This document shows positions 1-8,981 of a DNA stretch of 64,000 nt, in pieces. The position numbers were made by a program, and so were the translations under genes. Source of the DNA: an uncultured Chromatiaceae bacterium. GTDB taxonomy: Bacteria; Pseudomonadota; Gammaproteobacteria; Enterobacterales; Alteromonadaceae. The stretch spans positions 1 to 64,000 of the forward strand of contig CALJUX010000013.1 in the NCBI GenBank assembly GCA_937978655.1, written 5' to 3'. A model generated the notes under the pieces. The model had not been told where the DNA came from. It saw nothing but the letters and a program-made list of their open reading frames with translations, and did not search any database. Within the stretch, counting starts at the first letter, position 1, and every line of letters starts with the position of its first letter.

Positions 1-194
1 AGCCCAAAGCGCCACCAATCGAACCCGAAGGGCAGCGTTTGGCAGCTCTTTCTGCGGCGTTAGTGCTCGTTTGTGTAGAATAACTACACGGCTCTCGCAC
101 TGCCTTGCATAAAAAGATGCCAAACTGCTGCAAAAACAAACACCAAACGTCAACACGCCCTAGTAAATACTAAAGACCAAAGCGCTGCTTTTTC
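1..194. other. Intergenic stretch with a perfect inverted repeat
   Basis: No convincing gene is seen here. Bases 73-89 form a perfect 6-bp inverted repeat (GTGTAG, loop AATAA, CTACAC). Bases 1-83 stay open in more than one frame, so the end of a gene lying outside the window cannot be excluded. The rest shows no clear promoter or terminator. The nearest gene, cytochrome b561, ends at 195 on the minus strand, so this stretch is its 3' flank. Confidence 0.4.
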
Positions 195-725
195 TTACTT
201 CAGTTTCATCCGCACCAACGTATTGTCTTTGACAATATGATGATGATAAATCGCCGCGAAGGCATGAATACCAATGAGTGCGTAACCGGCATCCGCGACT
301 AACTCATGTAAGTCTTCAAAGACGCCTGCCAGTTCTTCATTTGGTGCGATCAGCGCCGGCAATTCCAGCCCCCAGAATGGGATCACTTTGCCTTCGGCCG
401 ATAAAATTAACCAGCCTAGCACAGGCAGACCGATCAACATGACATACAGCGCCAGATGCACCAGAGCTGCCAGTTTATGTTGCCAGACTGGTGGTTGTGG
501 CTCGATCGCCGGATACGGCTGACGGCTGCGGAACCAGATGCGGGCTACCGTCAGCAGCAACACGGTCAGGCCCAGCATGTAATGCACCGTTTTCATCAGT
601 TCACGCTCCGGGCTGCCACGCTCAAAGCTGCTGCGAAATTCCATCGTGACGTAGACGGCAATAATCAGCAGAAAAGTTAACCAGTGCAGTGCAATGGTCG
701 GTAAAGAATAACGGGAATTACTCAT
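195..725 (-). CDS. Cytochrome b561 family protein
   Basis: This 176-residue inner-membrane di-heme protein of the bacterial cytochrome b561 (CybB/YceJ) family probably moves electrons between the quinone pool and another carrier. Four hydrophobic helices lie near residues 9-28, 48-65, 86-108 and 145-163. Candidate heme-ligand histidines are His14, His48, His140 and His154, with a His cluster at 161-163. The start at 725 (MSNSRYS) is preferred over an upstream in-frame codon at 779 because GGAG sits a few bases before it and the first helix then follows directly. A 13-bp tandem repeat lies about 80 bases upstream. The physiological partner cannot be read from the neighbours. Confidence 0.85.
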   Translation of the reverse strand: MSNSRYSLPTIALHWLTFLLIIAVYVTMEFRSSFERGSPERELMKTVHYMLGLTVLLLTVARIWFRSRQPYPAIEPQPPVWQHKLAALVHLALYVMLIGLPVLGWLILSAEGKVIPFWGLELPALIAPNEELAGVFEDLHELVADAGYALIGIHAFAAIYHHHIVKDNTLVRMKLK

Positions 726-806
726 TGATTCGCTCCGTAAAAAGTGAAAAACAACACCAGCATGCGCCAGTGGATCCACACTGACTTTGCGTTAGCACAA
801 AGCTAG

Positions 807-871
807 CTGAAAAAGCTGTCTGAAAAATCTACCTGAAATCGTTAACTGAAAAAGTTACCTGAAAAAACTGA
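807..871. repeat. 13-bp tandem repeat, five exact-period copies
   Basis: The core CTGAAA(AA) begins at 807, 820, 833, 846 and 859, exactly 13 bases apart. Looser copies at 868 and 879 break the register. On the minus strand, the direction of both flanking genes, the unit reads roughly TTTTTCAGNTANC. The array lies between the end of the 107-residue gene and the start of the cytochrome b561 gene, in the likely leader or promoter region of the latter. Confidence 0.85.
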
Positions 872-888
872 AGGCTTTCTGAAATCCG

Positions 889-1212
889 TTACCAGCGGCC
901 AAAATACTGGTCAATCAACAGCATCAGGTGATGATTTAACTCTTCCACCAGCGTATCAGCGTCGGTCTGATAACTGCTGCACAAGCGCTCGGCCTGCGCT
1001 TCAGTTAATATCCGGCCACCCAGCGAAAACTGCAATTCAGGCAGAGACTTATCAAAGCGTGGTGTCAGTACCCACTGCATAAATACCGGGGCATGACTGC
1101 TGACCAGTGGCTGGGCAAACTGACAAAATTCAGTGATATATTGCGCGCCGTCTGGCCCCAGACAACCTGGTTCCAGCCGGTAAATCGCTTCAACAACTGC
1201 TTTTTGTGTCAT
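889..1212 (-). CDS. Small protein of unknown function (107 aa)
   Basis: I do not recognise this family. The 107-residue product has no signal peptide or membrane segment. It is acidic and Leu/Gln-rich, with cysteines at about 17, 30 and 78, and its second half looks helical (about residues 68-104). The ATG at 1212 follows a GGA-type ribosome site. It lies 23 bases downstream of the DUF2959 lipoprotein gene, which itself abuts the Lon-like gene, so the three probably form one transcript. A cytoplasmic accessory role is possible, but nothing in the sequence defines it. Confidence 0.6.
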   Translation of the reverse strand: MTQKAVVEAIYRLEPGCLGPDGAQYITEFCQFAQPLVSSHAPVFMQWVLTPRFDKSLPELQFSLGGRILTEAQAERLCSSYQTDADTLVEELNHHLMLLIDQYFGRW

Positions 1213-1235
1213 GCCCAGTCCTTGTTCTGCAAGTA

Positions 1236-1877
1236 TTATTGCTGTTTGATAGTGGCAATAAATTGATTCGAATCGGCAATAGCGCGGTTCATATCCTGTA
1301 CCAGCCGGTCCACATCCTGCTGTAACACAGAAAATTCACCCGAGATGGCGCCCACCGCTTTCGCGTTCAGATTATGTTTTAAATACAATACATTATCCTG
1401 CAATACCCGCAACACCGGCGGCATTTTACTCTCGGCGCGACGCATCACTTTAACCAGCGCATCAAACTGACGTTTGGTATCCAGCAACTTTTGTTTGCTC
1501 TCGGTGCGCAGTTTTTTGTTCTGGTATTGCTTTAATTCGTCATCCCATTCGTTGAACAGATCAAACGCCACCAGTTCGACTTTGTTAATGCGGTTGCTGA
1601 CTTCAGCCGCCGCTTTTTTGCTGTCTTCATATTGGCTGTTCAGCGCTTCATAGCGGCCCTGTAAATCGCCGCCATGAAAGCCAATCAGCTGGGATAACTG
1701 GTCCAGCGCATCTTTAAATTCCTGCTGGCCTTCAATTTGCGCATCACGCGCCTCTTCAACCCGGTCGACCAGAATGTCGCGTTTATGAATACCGACTTTT
1801 TCCATCGCCGCATAATAGGCCGTCGAACAACCACTTAATGCCAGCAAGCCCGCCAGCAACACCATTTTTTTCAACAT
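1236..1877 (-). CDS. DUF2959 family lipoprotein
   Basis: A 213-residue predicted lipoprotein. The signal peptide ends in LSGC with the lipid-modified Cys at residue 17. The remainder is almost wholly helical and rich in Gln, Glu and Lys, with coiled-coil character around 40-120. The pattern fits the DUF2959 family of Alteromonadales and Vibrionales, whose function is unknown. Its ATG directly follows the stop codon of the Lon-like gene, and GAGGA inside that gene's end serves as ribosome site, so the two are translationally coupled. A role in envelope proteostasis would fit the neighbour but is only inferred. Confidence 0.75.
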   Translation of the reverse strand: MLKKMVLLAGLLALSGCSTAYYAAMEKVGIHKRDILVDRVEEARDAQIEGQQEFKDALDQLSQLIGFHGGDLQGRYEALNSQYEDSKKAAAEVSNRINKVELVAFDLFNEWDDELKQYQNKKLRTESKQKLLDTKRQFDALVKVMRRAESKMPPVLRVLQDNVLYLKHNLNAKAVGAISGEFSVLQQDVDRLVQDMNRAIADSNQFIATIKQQ

Positions 1878-4298
1878 CTATTCTTCCTCGGCGCCACCAT
1901 TGACCAGCTCGGCAATAGCCGCCAGTTTTTGCATGGTCAGCGCGTTTAAAGTTTTTTTCGGGTATTGGCCTTTGTGATTGCGCTCGCCAGCACACAAGCC
2001 AGTCAACAGTTCCAGCGCTTCATCGACGGTGCGCACCGTATAGATATGGAACAGCCCGGCAGCCACCGCAGAAATCACTTCCTGCTGCAGCACCAGGTGC
2101 AATAAATTGCTGGCTGGGATCACCACACCTTGTTGGCCGGTTAAGCCACGCGACTGGCACAGCTTAAAAAAGCCTTCGATTTTTTCGTTCACACCACCAA
2201 TCGCCTGCACCTGACCATGCTGGTTGATGGAGCCGGTAATGGCCAGATCCTGACGCAGTGGCACGCCACAAATGGCGGAAATCAGCGCCAGCACTTCGGC
2301 GAGCGACGCACTGTCACCGTCGATCAGACCATAAGACTGCTCCATCGCAATATTGGCCGACAGCGTCAGCGGGAATTGCTGGGCATATTTAGCGCCGAGG
2401 TAACCAGTCAGCAGCATCACGCCTTTGGAGTGAATGGCTTTGCCAAGCTCGACCTCGCGTTCGATATCGGTCACTCCGCTGGAGCCCGGATAGACAGTGG
2501 CACTGATGCGTGCCGGCGTGCCAAAAGCGGTATCGCCAATTTCGAGCACGGTCAGGCCATTGATTTTTCCGACCGCCCAGCCGTCAGAATCAATCAAAAT
2601 CTGGCCTTCCTGAATGTCTTCGAGGAATGATTCACTGATGCGGCCGGTGCGATATTGTTTGCCGGCTAAAGCCTGCTGCACATGAGCGCCGCTCAGTTCG
2701 GTATCGCCCGCCTGATTGGCATAAAAACAGGCTTCACGCACCAGTTCCAGTACATCGGCAAAACGGGCCGATAACTTTTTCTGATGCTCGGCCTGGCGGA
2801 AACTGAATAATAACAGCTGCTTCAAACCACAAACCGTCAGCGGACCTGCTTCCAGTTGCTGGATTTGGTCCTGCAGTTGCAGCGACATATATTTAATGGT
2901 CTGGTCGTTCAGCGGCAGATAATTCTCAAAATCGGCCAGCACGCGGAACAGTTCGTTAAATTCGTCGTCCACATCCTGCACCAGATAATACAAATCACGC
3001 GAACCAAGCAGCACAATTTTGACACTGAGCGGAATGGCTTTGGGGGTGATGATGGTGGAGTTAGTGACCGCGTGTTCACTCAGTGTATCAATCGAGACTT
3101 CACCCGCCTTCAGCGCCAGCTTTAGCGCGTCCCACACCTGTGGTTGGGTCAGTAAGCGGTCGGCATCGAGGATCAGATAGCCGCCATTGGCTTTGTGCAG
3201 CGCACCGGCGCGGATCATCCGGTAGTTGGTATACAACGAACCCTGCGCTGAGCTGTATTCAACCCGGCCAAAAATATTGCCGTAGCTGGGGTTGGCTTCA
3301 AACACAATAGGCGCGCCGGACATCGATTCATGATGTACCAGCACGTTTGGCACAAAATCGTTGATAAAAATACCACGGATATCCAGCTCTTCGGCCTTGT
3401 CGCTTTCGAGCTCCTCCGGCAGCAGTTCCAGCACCGCTTTGACCAGTTCAGGCCGCATTTCACGTAAATAACGCAGAATACCCAGTTCAGTGGCATAGTC
3501 ATGCTCGAGCTGTTTCAGCAGTGGTTTGATCGCCTGTTCGATGGTTTCGCGGCGCAGCGTCCTTAAATTTTCCGACAACTCGCGTTTCCACTGCGGCAGT
3601 TCCAGCAGTTGCTCGTTCAGAATGGTTTCGAGTTCACTGACCAGTTCATAAAAAAACTGCCGTTTGTCATCGGCGAGGTTTGCAAATTCAGCGTCGTCCA
3701 GCGGTTTGCCGTCCACCACCGGCGAAAAACTGACAGCACCGTTTTCTTCGTACAGCACCACTTGTTTTTCCAGCGCTTTGCGTTCGACCAGCGCGATGGC
3801 GGCTTCGTATTTATTGTCAAAGGCGGCGTGAATGGCTTTTTTGCGGCGCTGATAACCCGGGTTGTCAAAAGCAGCCGGGAAAGTGTCGAGCAGTTCGTCG
3901 ATGAGCGCTTCGAGTTTTTTCACCAGCACCCGGCCTTCACCAGGAAGCAGCCGTAAGGTTTGCGGCGTGCGCTCGTCATCAAAATTATTTAAATAACACC
4001 AGTCGTCCGGCGTTTCTTTTTCGCTGGCGGCCTGCTGCAGAATATCCTGCACTAAGGTAAAACGCCCGAGCGCCGGCTCGCCCATCACATAGAGGTTATA
4101 CCCTGGCATATCCATGCCGATGGCAAAGCCAAGTGCTGCTTTGGCGCGGTCCTGGCCGATAAAAGTACTGCTGTAGCCGGCCACATCCAGCGCTTCTTTA
4201 ATTTGTGCGTCGTCCAGTTGTGGAGCGAGTTGCTGCGCATTCAGCGCCAGCGCCTGAAGTTTAGCCTCGGCAGCTTTGGTTACTGCAATTTGCGTCAT
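1878..4298 (-). CDS. Lon-like ATP-dependent protease (S16, YcbZ/LonB-like)
   Basis: An 806-residue AAA+ serine protease of the Lon-related S16 group that probably degrades damaged or regulatory proteins in the cytoplasm. The P-loop near 73-81 reads GEPALGRFT, so the usual Lys-Ser/Thr is replaced by Arg-Phe-Thr. A helical insert spans about 190-290. The C-terminal protease domain holds the Ser-Lys dyad: Ser663 in DGDSAS and Lys706 in NEKIEG. The spacing of 43 equals that of E. coli Lon Ser679/Lys722, supporting an active protease. No Lon N-terminal substrate domain is visible. It heads a likely operon with the DUF2959 lipoprotein. Confidence 0.88.
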   Translation of the reverse strand: MTQIAVTKAAEAKLQALALNAQQLAPQLDDAQIKEALDVAGYSSTFIGQDRAKAALGFAIGMDMPGYNLYVMGEPALGRFTLVQDILQQAASEKETPDDWCYLNNFDDERTPQTLRLLPGEGRVLVKKLEALIDELLDTFPAAFDNPGYQRRKKAIHAAFDNKYEAAIALVERKALEKQVVLYEENGAVSFSPVVDGKPLDDAEFANLADDKRQFFYELVSELETILNEQLLELPQWKRELSENLRTLRRETIEQAIKPLLKQLEHDYATELGILRYLREMRPELVKAVLELLPEELESDKAEELDIRGIFINDFVPNVLVHHESMSGAPIVFEANPSYGNIFGRVEYSSAQGSLYTNYRMIRAGALHKANGGYLILDADRLLTQPQVWDALKLALKAGEVSIDTLSEHAVTNSTIITPKAIPLSVKIVLLGSRDLYYLVQDVDDEFNELFRVLADFENYLPLNDQTIKYMSLQLQDQIQQLEAGPLTVCGLKQLLLFSFRQAEHQKKLSARFADVLELVREACFYANQAGDTELSGAHVQQALAGKQYRTGRISESFLEDIQEGQILIDSDGWAVGKINGLTVLEIGDTAFGTPARISATVYPGSSGVTDIEREVELGKAIHSKGVMLLTGYLGAKYAQQFPLTLSANIAMEQSYGLIDGDSASLAEVLALISAICGVPLRQDLAITGSINQHGQVQAIGGVNEKIEGFFKLCQSRGLTGQQGVVIPASNLLHLVLQQEVISAVAAGLFHIYTVRTVDEALELLTGLCAGERNHKGQYPKKTLNALTMQKLAAIAELVNGGAEEE

Positions 4299-4404
4299 GC
4301 CGGAAATTCCTTGCTTGGAGATGACGGCATACTAACAAAATCAGCAGCATGCCGAAAACATATCTGTGAGAAGGCCGGCGCAGCACGCCAAATTCGCCAT
4401 GGCC

Positions 4405-4860
4405 CTAAACCGGCAGGCCACGCCGGGTAAAATGGCCGCCGCCACAGGCCGGACAACAGAGCAATGTTGCCGGGTGATGATAATGCAACTCCTCACCGCA
4501 GGCCCGGCAGACATAACAGCCCATCCCGACCGGCTCGCCCTGCAGGTACAGGCCCTGATGCAATAAATCCTCCGCCAGCTCCTGCCACTCCACCTGGGTT
4601 TTGTCTGTCACGCTGGCCAGCAGCTGCCACAAAGCCTCCGGCCAAATCGACGGCGGCTGGGATTGCTGTTGCTGATGAAAAAAAGTTTCAAGAAATAACT
4701 GGGTCTCGTAGCTGGTCAGCTCGCGACCGGCGTTGACATATGCCCTGAAGGTATCCGCCAGCTTGACGGCGGGTGCCAGCGCCTGATCCAGTGCCTGACG
4801 CTGTAACATCTGTTCAAGCTGGCGCAGCCACTGCTGGTATTGCTGTTTTAAATCAGTCAT
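4405..4860 (-). CDS. Zinc ribbon-containing protein (YbeL/DUF1451-like)
   Basis: A 151-residue soluble protein. The first 110 residues are helical and Gln-rich. The C-terminus holds a zinc ribbon formed by a CYVCRAC cluster and a later CCPAC pair, followed by a short basic tail. This layout matches the DUF1451 family, of which E. coli YbeL is a member; that gene also lies near leuS in E. coli. The molecular role is unknown, and zinc-dependent nucleic-acid or protein binding would be usual for such ribbons. It is divergent from the serine hydrolase at 5046, sharing a 185-base promoter region. Confidence 0.8.
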   Translation of the reverse strand: MTDLKQQYQQWLRQLEQMLQRQALDQALAPAVKLADTFRAYVNAGRELTSYETQLFLETFFHQQQQSQPPSIWPEALWQLLASVTDKTQVEWQELAEDLLHQGLYLQGEPVGMGCYVCRACGEELHYHHPATLLCCPACGGGHFTRRGLPV

Positions 4861-5045
4861 GTTTTTTACTCCACAGCCCTTGTCCGCTGAGTATAGTCAG
4901 CTGGCCACGGCGCAGCGTGTGCTGACAGGATTTGTCGGTTTAACCGGAAAATCCCCGGTCCAGCCGCAGCCGGATTGTCAGTGTTGCCCAGGTTCATGCA
5001 CAGTAGGAACCTGGGCGCCGTTGCCCGATCCAACCGGAGTTGATT

Positions 5046-6203
5046 ATGCGTCTGTGGTTCATTGTCTTGTTTGGCTGCGCTTTCCAACTGCAGGCAGCGC
5101 CGTATTTTCCACCGAAAGGTCAATGGGCCGAAACGCCGCCACAACAACTGCAAGTGGATGCCACCTTGTTACAGCAGGCGGTGAATTACGCCATTGCCAG
5201 CGAAAACAAAGCGCCGAAAGATCAGGCGCTGGTACAGGCCACTACTTTTGGCGCGAAAGAGCCCTATGACCAAATCATCGGGCCTATGAGTGTGCGGGCC
5301 GGCGCCAATGGCCTGATTGTGTATCAGGGCAAAGTCATTGCACGCTGGGGTGATGTCGATAAAGTGGATATGACCCACAGCATCACCAAAACTTTTTTAA
5401 CCACAGTGACCGGCCTTGCCTGGCAGCAGGGGCTTATTCAAAACCTCAACGACAAAGTAGCGCCTTATATGCCTGAAGGCAGCGATTTGTATCAGGGCGC
5501 CCACAACAGCCAAATTCGTTGGGAACACTTATTACGTCAAAGCAGCGACTGGCAAGGCACCTTATGGGGCAAACCAGACTGGGCCGACCGGCCGGAAGGC
5601 AAAACGCCAGCGGACTGGCCGAACCGGCCACTGCGCACGCCCGGCACTTTTTACAAATACAATGATGTGCGGATGAATCTGCTGGCGCTGTCGACTTTGT
5701 ATGTCTGGCGTAAACCGCTGCCACAGGTATTAAACGAACAGATCATGCGGCCCATCGGCGCGTCATCGACCTGGCGCTGGGTCGGTTATGACAACAGCTG
5801 GATTGAACTGGATGGCCAAAAGGTGCAGTCGGTGTCCGGTGGCGGTCACTGGGGTGGTGGCATGTTTATCAACGCCTGGGACTTAGCCCGCTTTGGTTAT
5901 CTGTTTTTACAGGACGGCAACTGGAATGGCCAGCAGCTCATCAGCACCGAGTTTATCCGGCAGGCAAGCACCGGCGGCCCGGCGAATGCGCAATACGGTT
6001 TTGCCAACTGGTTTTTAAATACTGACCAAAAAGCGCTGCCGGCCGCGCCCGCCTCCGCCATCACCTTTGAAGGCGCCGGTCGCAACGTGATTTATCTGGA
6101 TAAAGCCCACGACTTATTAATAGTCACGCGCTGGATTGGTAACGGCACCGAACTGAATCAACTGGTTGGCAAAGTGCTGGCAGCACTGCCGGCTGGCAAA
6201 TAA
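5046..6203 (+). CDS. Serine hydrolase, beta-lactamase/DD-peptidase superfamily
   Basis: A 385-residue probable periplasmic serine hydrolase of the class C beta-lactamase fold. A cleavable signal peptide precedes residue 20 (…LQAAPYF). The SxxK catalytic motif is SITK in the THSITKTF segment near residue 112. The second motif aligns as YND (YKYNDVRMN), and GGG-rich strands follow. The YND form is typical of the esterase and 6-aminohexanoate-dimer-hydrolase-like branch rather than true beta-lactamases, so antibiotic resistance should not be assumed. The ATG at 5046 has GGAG six bases upstream; an in-frame TTG two codons earlier is too close to it. Confidence 0.83.
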   Translation: MRLWFIVLFGCAFQLQAAPYFPPKGQWAETPPQQLQVDATLLQQAVNYAIASENKAPKDQALVQATTFGAKEPYDQIIGPMSVRAGANGLIVYQGKVIARWGDVDKVDMTHSITKTFLTTVTGLAWQQGLIQNLNDKVAPYMPEGSDLYQGAHNSQIRWEHLLRQSSDWQGTLWGKPDWADRPEGKTPADWPNRPLRTPGTFYKYNDVRMNLLALSTLYVWRKPLPQVLNEQIMRPIGASSTWRWVGYDNSWIELDGQKVQSVSGGGHWGGGMFINAWDLARFGYLFLQDGNWNGQQLISTEFIRQASTGGPANAQYGFANWFLNTDQKALPAAPASAITFEGAGRNVIYLDKAHDLLIVTRWIGNGTELNQLVGKVLAALPAGK

Positions 6204-6240
6204 TCCTGTTGATTTGCAAAAGCGCAGATTACATCCCCTA

Positions 6241-6275
6241 TCAGGCCTTCGTGGCAGTTGTTGCCACAGGCCTGA
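6241..6275 (+). other. Long nested hairpin upstream of leuS
   Basis: Bases 6241-6248 pair with 6268-6275 (TCAGGCCT with AGGCCTGA). An inner stem pairs 6251-6256 with 6262-6267 (GTGGCA with TGCCAC) across a GTTGT loop, leaving a two-base bulge. No T-run follows directly, so it is not a clean intrinsic terminator. It lies 38 bases after the serine hydrolase stop and 78 bases before the leuS start, and could be a transcript end or a leader element. Confidence 0.5.
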
Positions 6276-6353
6276 ATGCGTTATCCTAGCGGCAAATTGC
6301 TTTTATTTTTTTGCCAATATCCCTCGTGATATTTATCTGTTGAGATCCTTCGC

Positions 6354-8981
6354 ATGCAAGCACCAGAACAAAGCACTCAGGCACCAGCCGCCACCGCCGC
6401 GTATGAGCCACGCCTGATTGAAACCGCCTTACAACAGCACTGGGCCGACTCCAACGCCTTTAAAGTGACGGAAGAGCCAGGCAAAGAAAAATACTACTGT
6501 CTGTCGATGTTCCCTTATCCAAGTGGCCGCCTGCACATGGGCCATGTGCGCAACTACACCATCGGCGATGTGATCAGCCGCTTCCAGCGCATGCAAGGCA
6601 AAAACGTGATGCAGCCAATGGGCTGGGATGCTTTTGGTCTGCCGGCTGAAAACGCCGCTATTGCCAATAAAACGGCACCAGCCAAATGGACTTACGCCAA
6701 CATCGACTACATGAAAAACCAGCTCAAACGCTTAGGTTTTGGTTATGACTGGGATCGTGAGATCGCCACCTGCAAACCAGAATATTACAAATGGGAACAA
6801 TGGTTCTTCACCAAGCTGTTTGAAAAAGGTCTGGTCTACAAAAAGATGGCGACCGTGAACTGGGACCCGGTGGACCAGTGTGTGCTGGCGAACGAGCAGG
6901 TCATCGACGGCCGTGGCTGGCGCTCAGGCGCTTTGGTTGAACAGCGCGAGTTAGCCCAGTGGTTTATCAAAATCACCGATTACGCCGAAGAATTATTGAA
7001 TGACCTGGACCAGCTGGACGAATGGCCAGAGCAGGTCAAAACCATGCAGCGCAACTGGATTGGCCGCTCAGAGGGCGTCGAAATCAAGTTCAGCCTGGGG
7101 GGCTCCAGCTACGATTTCAGCGTCTACACCACAAGACCTGACACCTTATTCGGCGTCACTTATGTCGCCATCGCACCGCAGCACCCGCTGGCGCAAAAAG
7201 CCGCCAAGCTGGACGATACGCTGGCCGCCTTTATCGAAGAATGTAAAGGCAACAAAGTAGCGGAAGCCGACATGGCCACGATGGAGAAAAAAGGTCATCC
7301 GACCGGTTTCTTCGCCGTGCACCCGCTGACCGGTGAACAAGTGCCGATTTTTGTCGCCAACTTTGTGTTGATGGACTACGGCTCAGGCGCTGTGATGGCG
7401 GTGCCGGCACATGACCAGCGCGATTTTGAATTCGCCACTAAATATGGCCTGCGCATCAAACAAGTGGTTGCACCGGCCGCCGGTTCTGAATCAGTGGTGG
7501 ATTTAACCAAAGCCGCCTTTACTGAAAAAGGCGTGTTAATCAATTCTGGCGAGTTCGACGGCCTGGATTTTGCCGGCGCTTTTAAAGCCATTTCTGACAA
7601 ACTGGTTGCCAAAGGCGTGGGTCAGGTGAAGGTCAATTACCGCCTGCGTGACTGGGGCGTGTCGCGCCAACGGTATTGGGGCGCACCCATTCCGGTACTG
7701 ACGCTGGAAGATGGCACCCAGGTGCCGGTCCCAGCCGACCAGCTGCCGGTACGGTTACCGGAAGATGTGGTGATGGATGGCGTCAAATCGCCAATCAAAG
7801 CCGATCCGGAGTGGGCCAAAACCAGTTACAACGGCAAAGCTGCATTCCATGAAACGGACACTTTTGACACCTTTATGGAATCCAGCTGGTACTACGCCCG
7901 TTACTGCAGCCCGGATAATACTGAGATGATGCTGGACCCGACCAAAGCCAACTACTGGCTGCCGGTGGACCAATATATCGGTGGTATCGAACACGCCATT
8001 CTGCATTTATTGTACTCACGTTTTTTCCACAAGCTGATGCGTGACGTCGGTCTGGTGCAGTCGGATGAGCCGTTTAAACGCCTGTTATGTCAAGGCATGG
8101 TGTTGGCAGAAACGTTCTACCGTGACAACGAAGGCGGCAGCAAAACCTGGTTCTCGCCACAAGACGTTGCGGTTGAGCGTGACGACAAAGGCCGTATCAT
8201 TGGTGCGGTGCTTAAATCCGACGGTCAGAAAGTTGAATCGGCCGGCATGAGTAAAATGTCGAAGTCGAAAAACAACGGCATCGACCCGCAAACGGTCATC
8301 GATCAATACGGCGCTGACACTGTGCGGCTCTTTATGATGTTCACCTCGCCGCCAGAGCAAACGCTGGAGTGGCAGGATTCCGCCGTTGAAGGCGCGATGC
8401 GATTCCTGCGCCGGGTCTGGACGCTGGTTAATGAATTCAGCAGCTTTGGCGCGGTAGACAGCGTCGACAAAGCAGCGCTGAATGCCGACCAGAAAACACT
8501 GCGCCGTGAGCTGCATAAAACCATCGCCAAAGTCACAGACGACATCGGCCGGCGTTATACCTTTAACACCGCAGTGGCCGCCATTATGGAGCTGATGAAC
8601 AAGCTGCAAAAAGCGCCTGTAGAAACCGCACAGGATAAAGCCGTGCTCGGCGAAGCCATCATCGCCGTGCTGCAACTGCTGAACCCTATCACACCACACT
8701 TATCACAATATCTGTGGAAAGCGCTGGGCTACACCACGGAACTGGAGCGCAGCGGCTGGCCTGCTGTCGACGAATCTGCACTGGTGGAAGATGCCAAGCT
8801 GGTGGTGGTGCAAATCAACGGGAAAGTGCGCAGCAAAGTCACAGTTGCTATTGATGCCACCCAGGACGACGTACTGGCGCTCGCCAAAGCCGAAGAGAAC
8901 GTGCAACGTTACTTAGACGGCGTCGAGCTGAAAAAAGTCGTCTACGTGCCGGGTAAACTGCTGAGTCTGGTGGTCGGCTGA
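6354..8981 (+). CDS. leuS: Leucyl-tRNA synthetase
   Basis: This class I aminoacyl-tRNA synthetase charges tRNA-Leu in the cytoplasm. The 875-residue length is close to the bacterial norm of about 860. The HIGH motif is HMGH at residues 61-64, and KMSKS lies at 634-638, preceded by a leucine-specific insertion. The CP1 editing domain occupies about 225-420, and the C-terminal anticodon-binding and tRNA-contacting domains follow. The start gives an N-terminal extension of about 15 Ala/Gln/Pro-rich residues; its ribosome site (GAGATC) is weak, so a slightly later start is possible. The stop overlaps the lptE start by one base. Confidence 0.97.
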   Translation: MQAPEQSTQAPAATAAYEPRLIETALQQHWADSNAFKVTEEPGKEKYYCLSMFPYPSGRLHMGHVRNYTIGDVISRFQRMQGKNVMQPMGWDAFGLPAENAAIANKTAPAKWTYANIDYMKNQLKRLGFGYDWDREIATCKPEYYKWEQWFFTKLFEKGLVYKKMATVNWDPVDQCVLANEQVIDGRGWRSGALVEQRELAQWFIKITDYAEELLNDLDQLDEWPEQVKTMQRNWIGRSEGVEIKFSLGGSSYDFSVYTTRPDTLFGVTYVAIAPQHPLAQKAAKLDDTLAAFIEECKGNKVAEADMATMEKKGHPTGFFAVHPLTGEQVPIFVANFVLMDYGSGAVMAVPAHDQRDFEFATKYGLRIKQVVAPAAGSESVVDLTKAAFTEKGVLINSGEFDGLDFAGAFKAISDKLVAKGVGQVKVNYRLRDWGVSRQRYWGAPIPVLTLEDGTQVPVPADQLPVRLPEDVVMDGVKSPIKADPEWAKTSYNGKAAFHETDTFDTFMESSWYYARYCSPDNTEMMLDPTKANYWLPVDQYIGGIEHAILHLLYSRFFHKLMRDVGLVQSDEPFKRLLCQGMVLAETFYRDNEGGSKTWFSPQDVAVERDDKGRIIGAVLKSDGQKVESAGMSKMSKSKNNGIDPQTVIDQYGADTVRLFMMFTSPPEQTLEWQDSAVEGAMRFLRRVWTLVNEFSSFGAVDSVDKAALNADQKTLRRELHKTIAKVTDDIGRRYTFNTAVAAIMELMNKLQKAPVETAQDKAVLGEAIIAVLQLLNPITPHLSQYLWKALGYTTELERSGWPAVDESALVEDAKLVVVQINGKVRSKVTVAIDATQDDVLALAKAEENVQRYLDGVELKKVVYVPGKLLSLVVG

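Noticed and set aside
1..90. Integron attC-like end (GCGGCGTTAG near 54-63)
   Set aside because: The GTTRRRY core is not matched (GTTAGTG), no partner core site is in the window and no integrase is visible.
807..871. CRISPR-like array
   Set aside because: The units are 13 bases with no unique spacers, and no cas gene is near.
5046..6203. True class C beta-lactamase
   Set aside because: The second motif is YND rather than YxN, and the protein aligns better with esterase/aminohexanoate-hydrolase-like members.
6276..6353. T-box or leader peptide controlling leuS
   Set aside because: No T-box sequence, no specifier loop and no short leucine-rich frame are present.
8085..8699. 204-codon open frame antisense to leuS
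   Set aside because: Composition is His/Arg/Phe-rich with no family resemblance; leuS is fully supported here.
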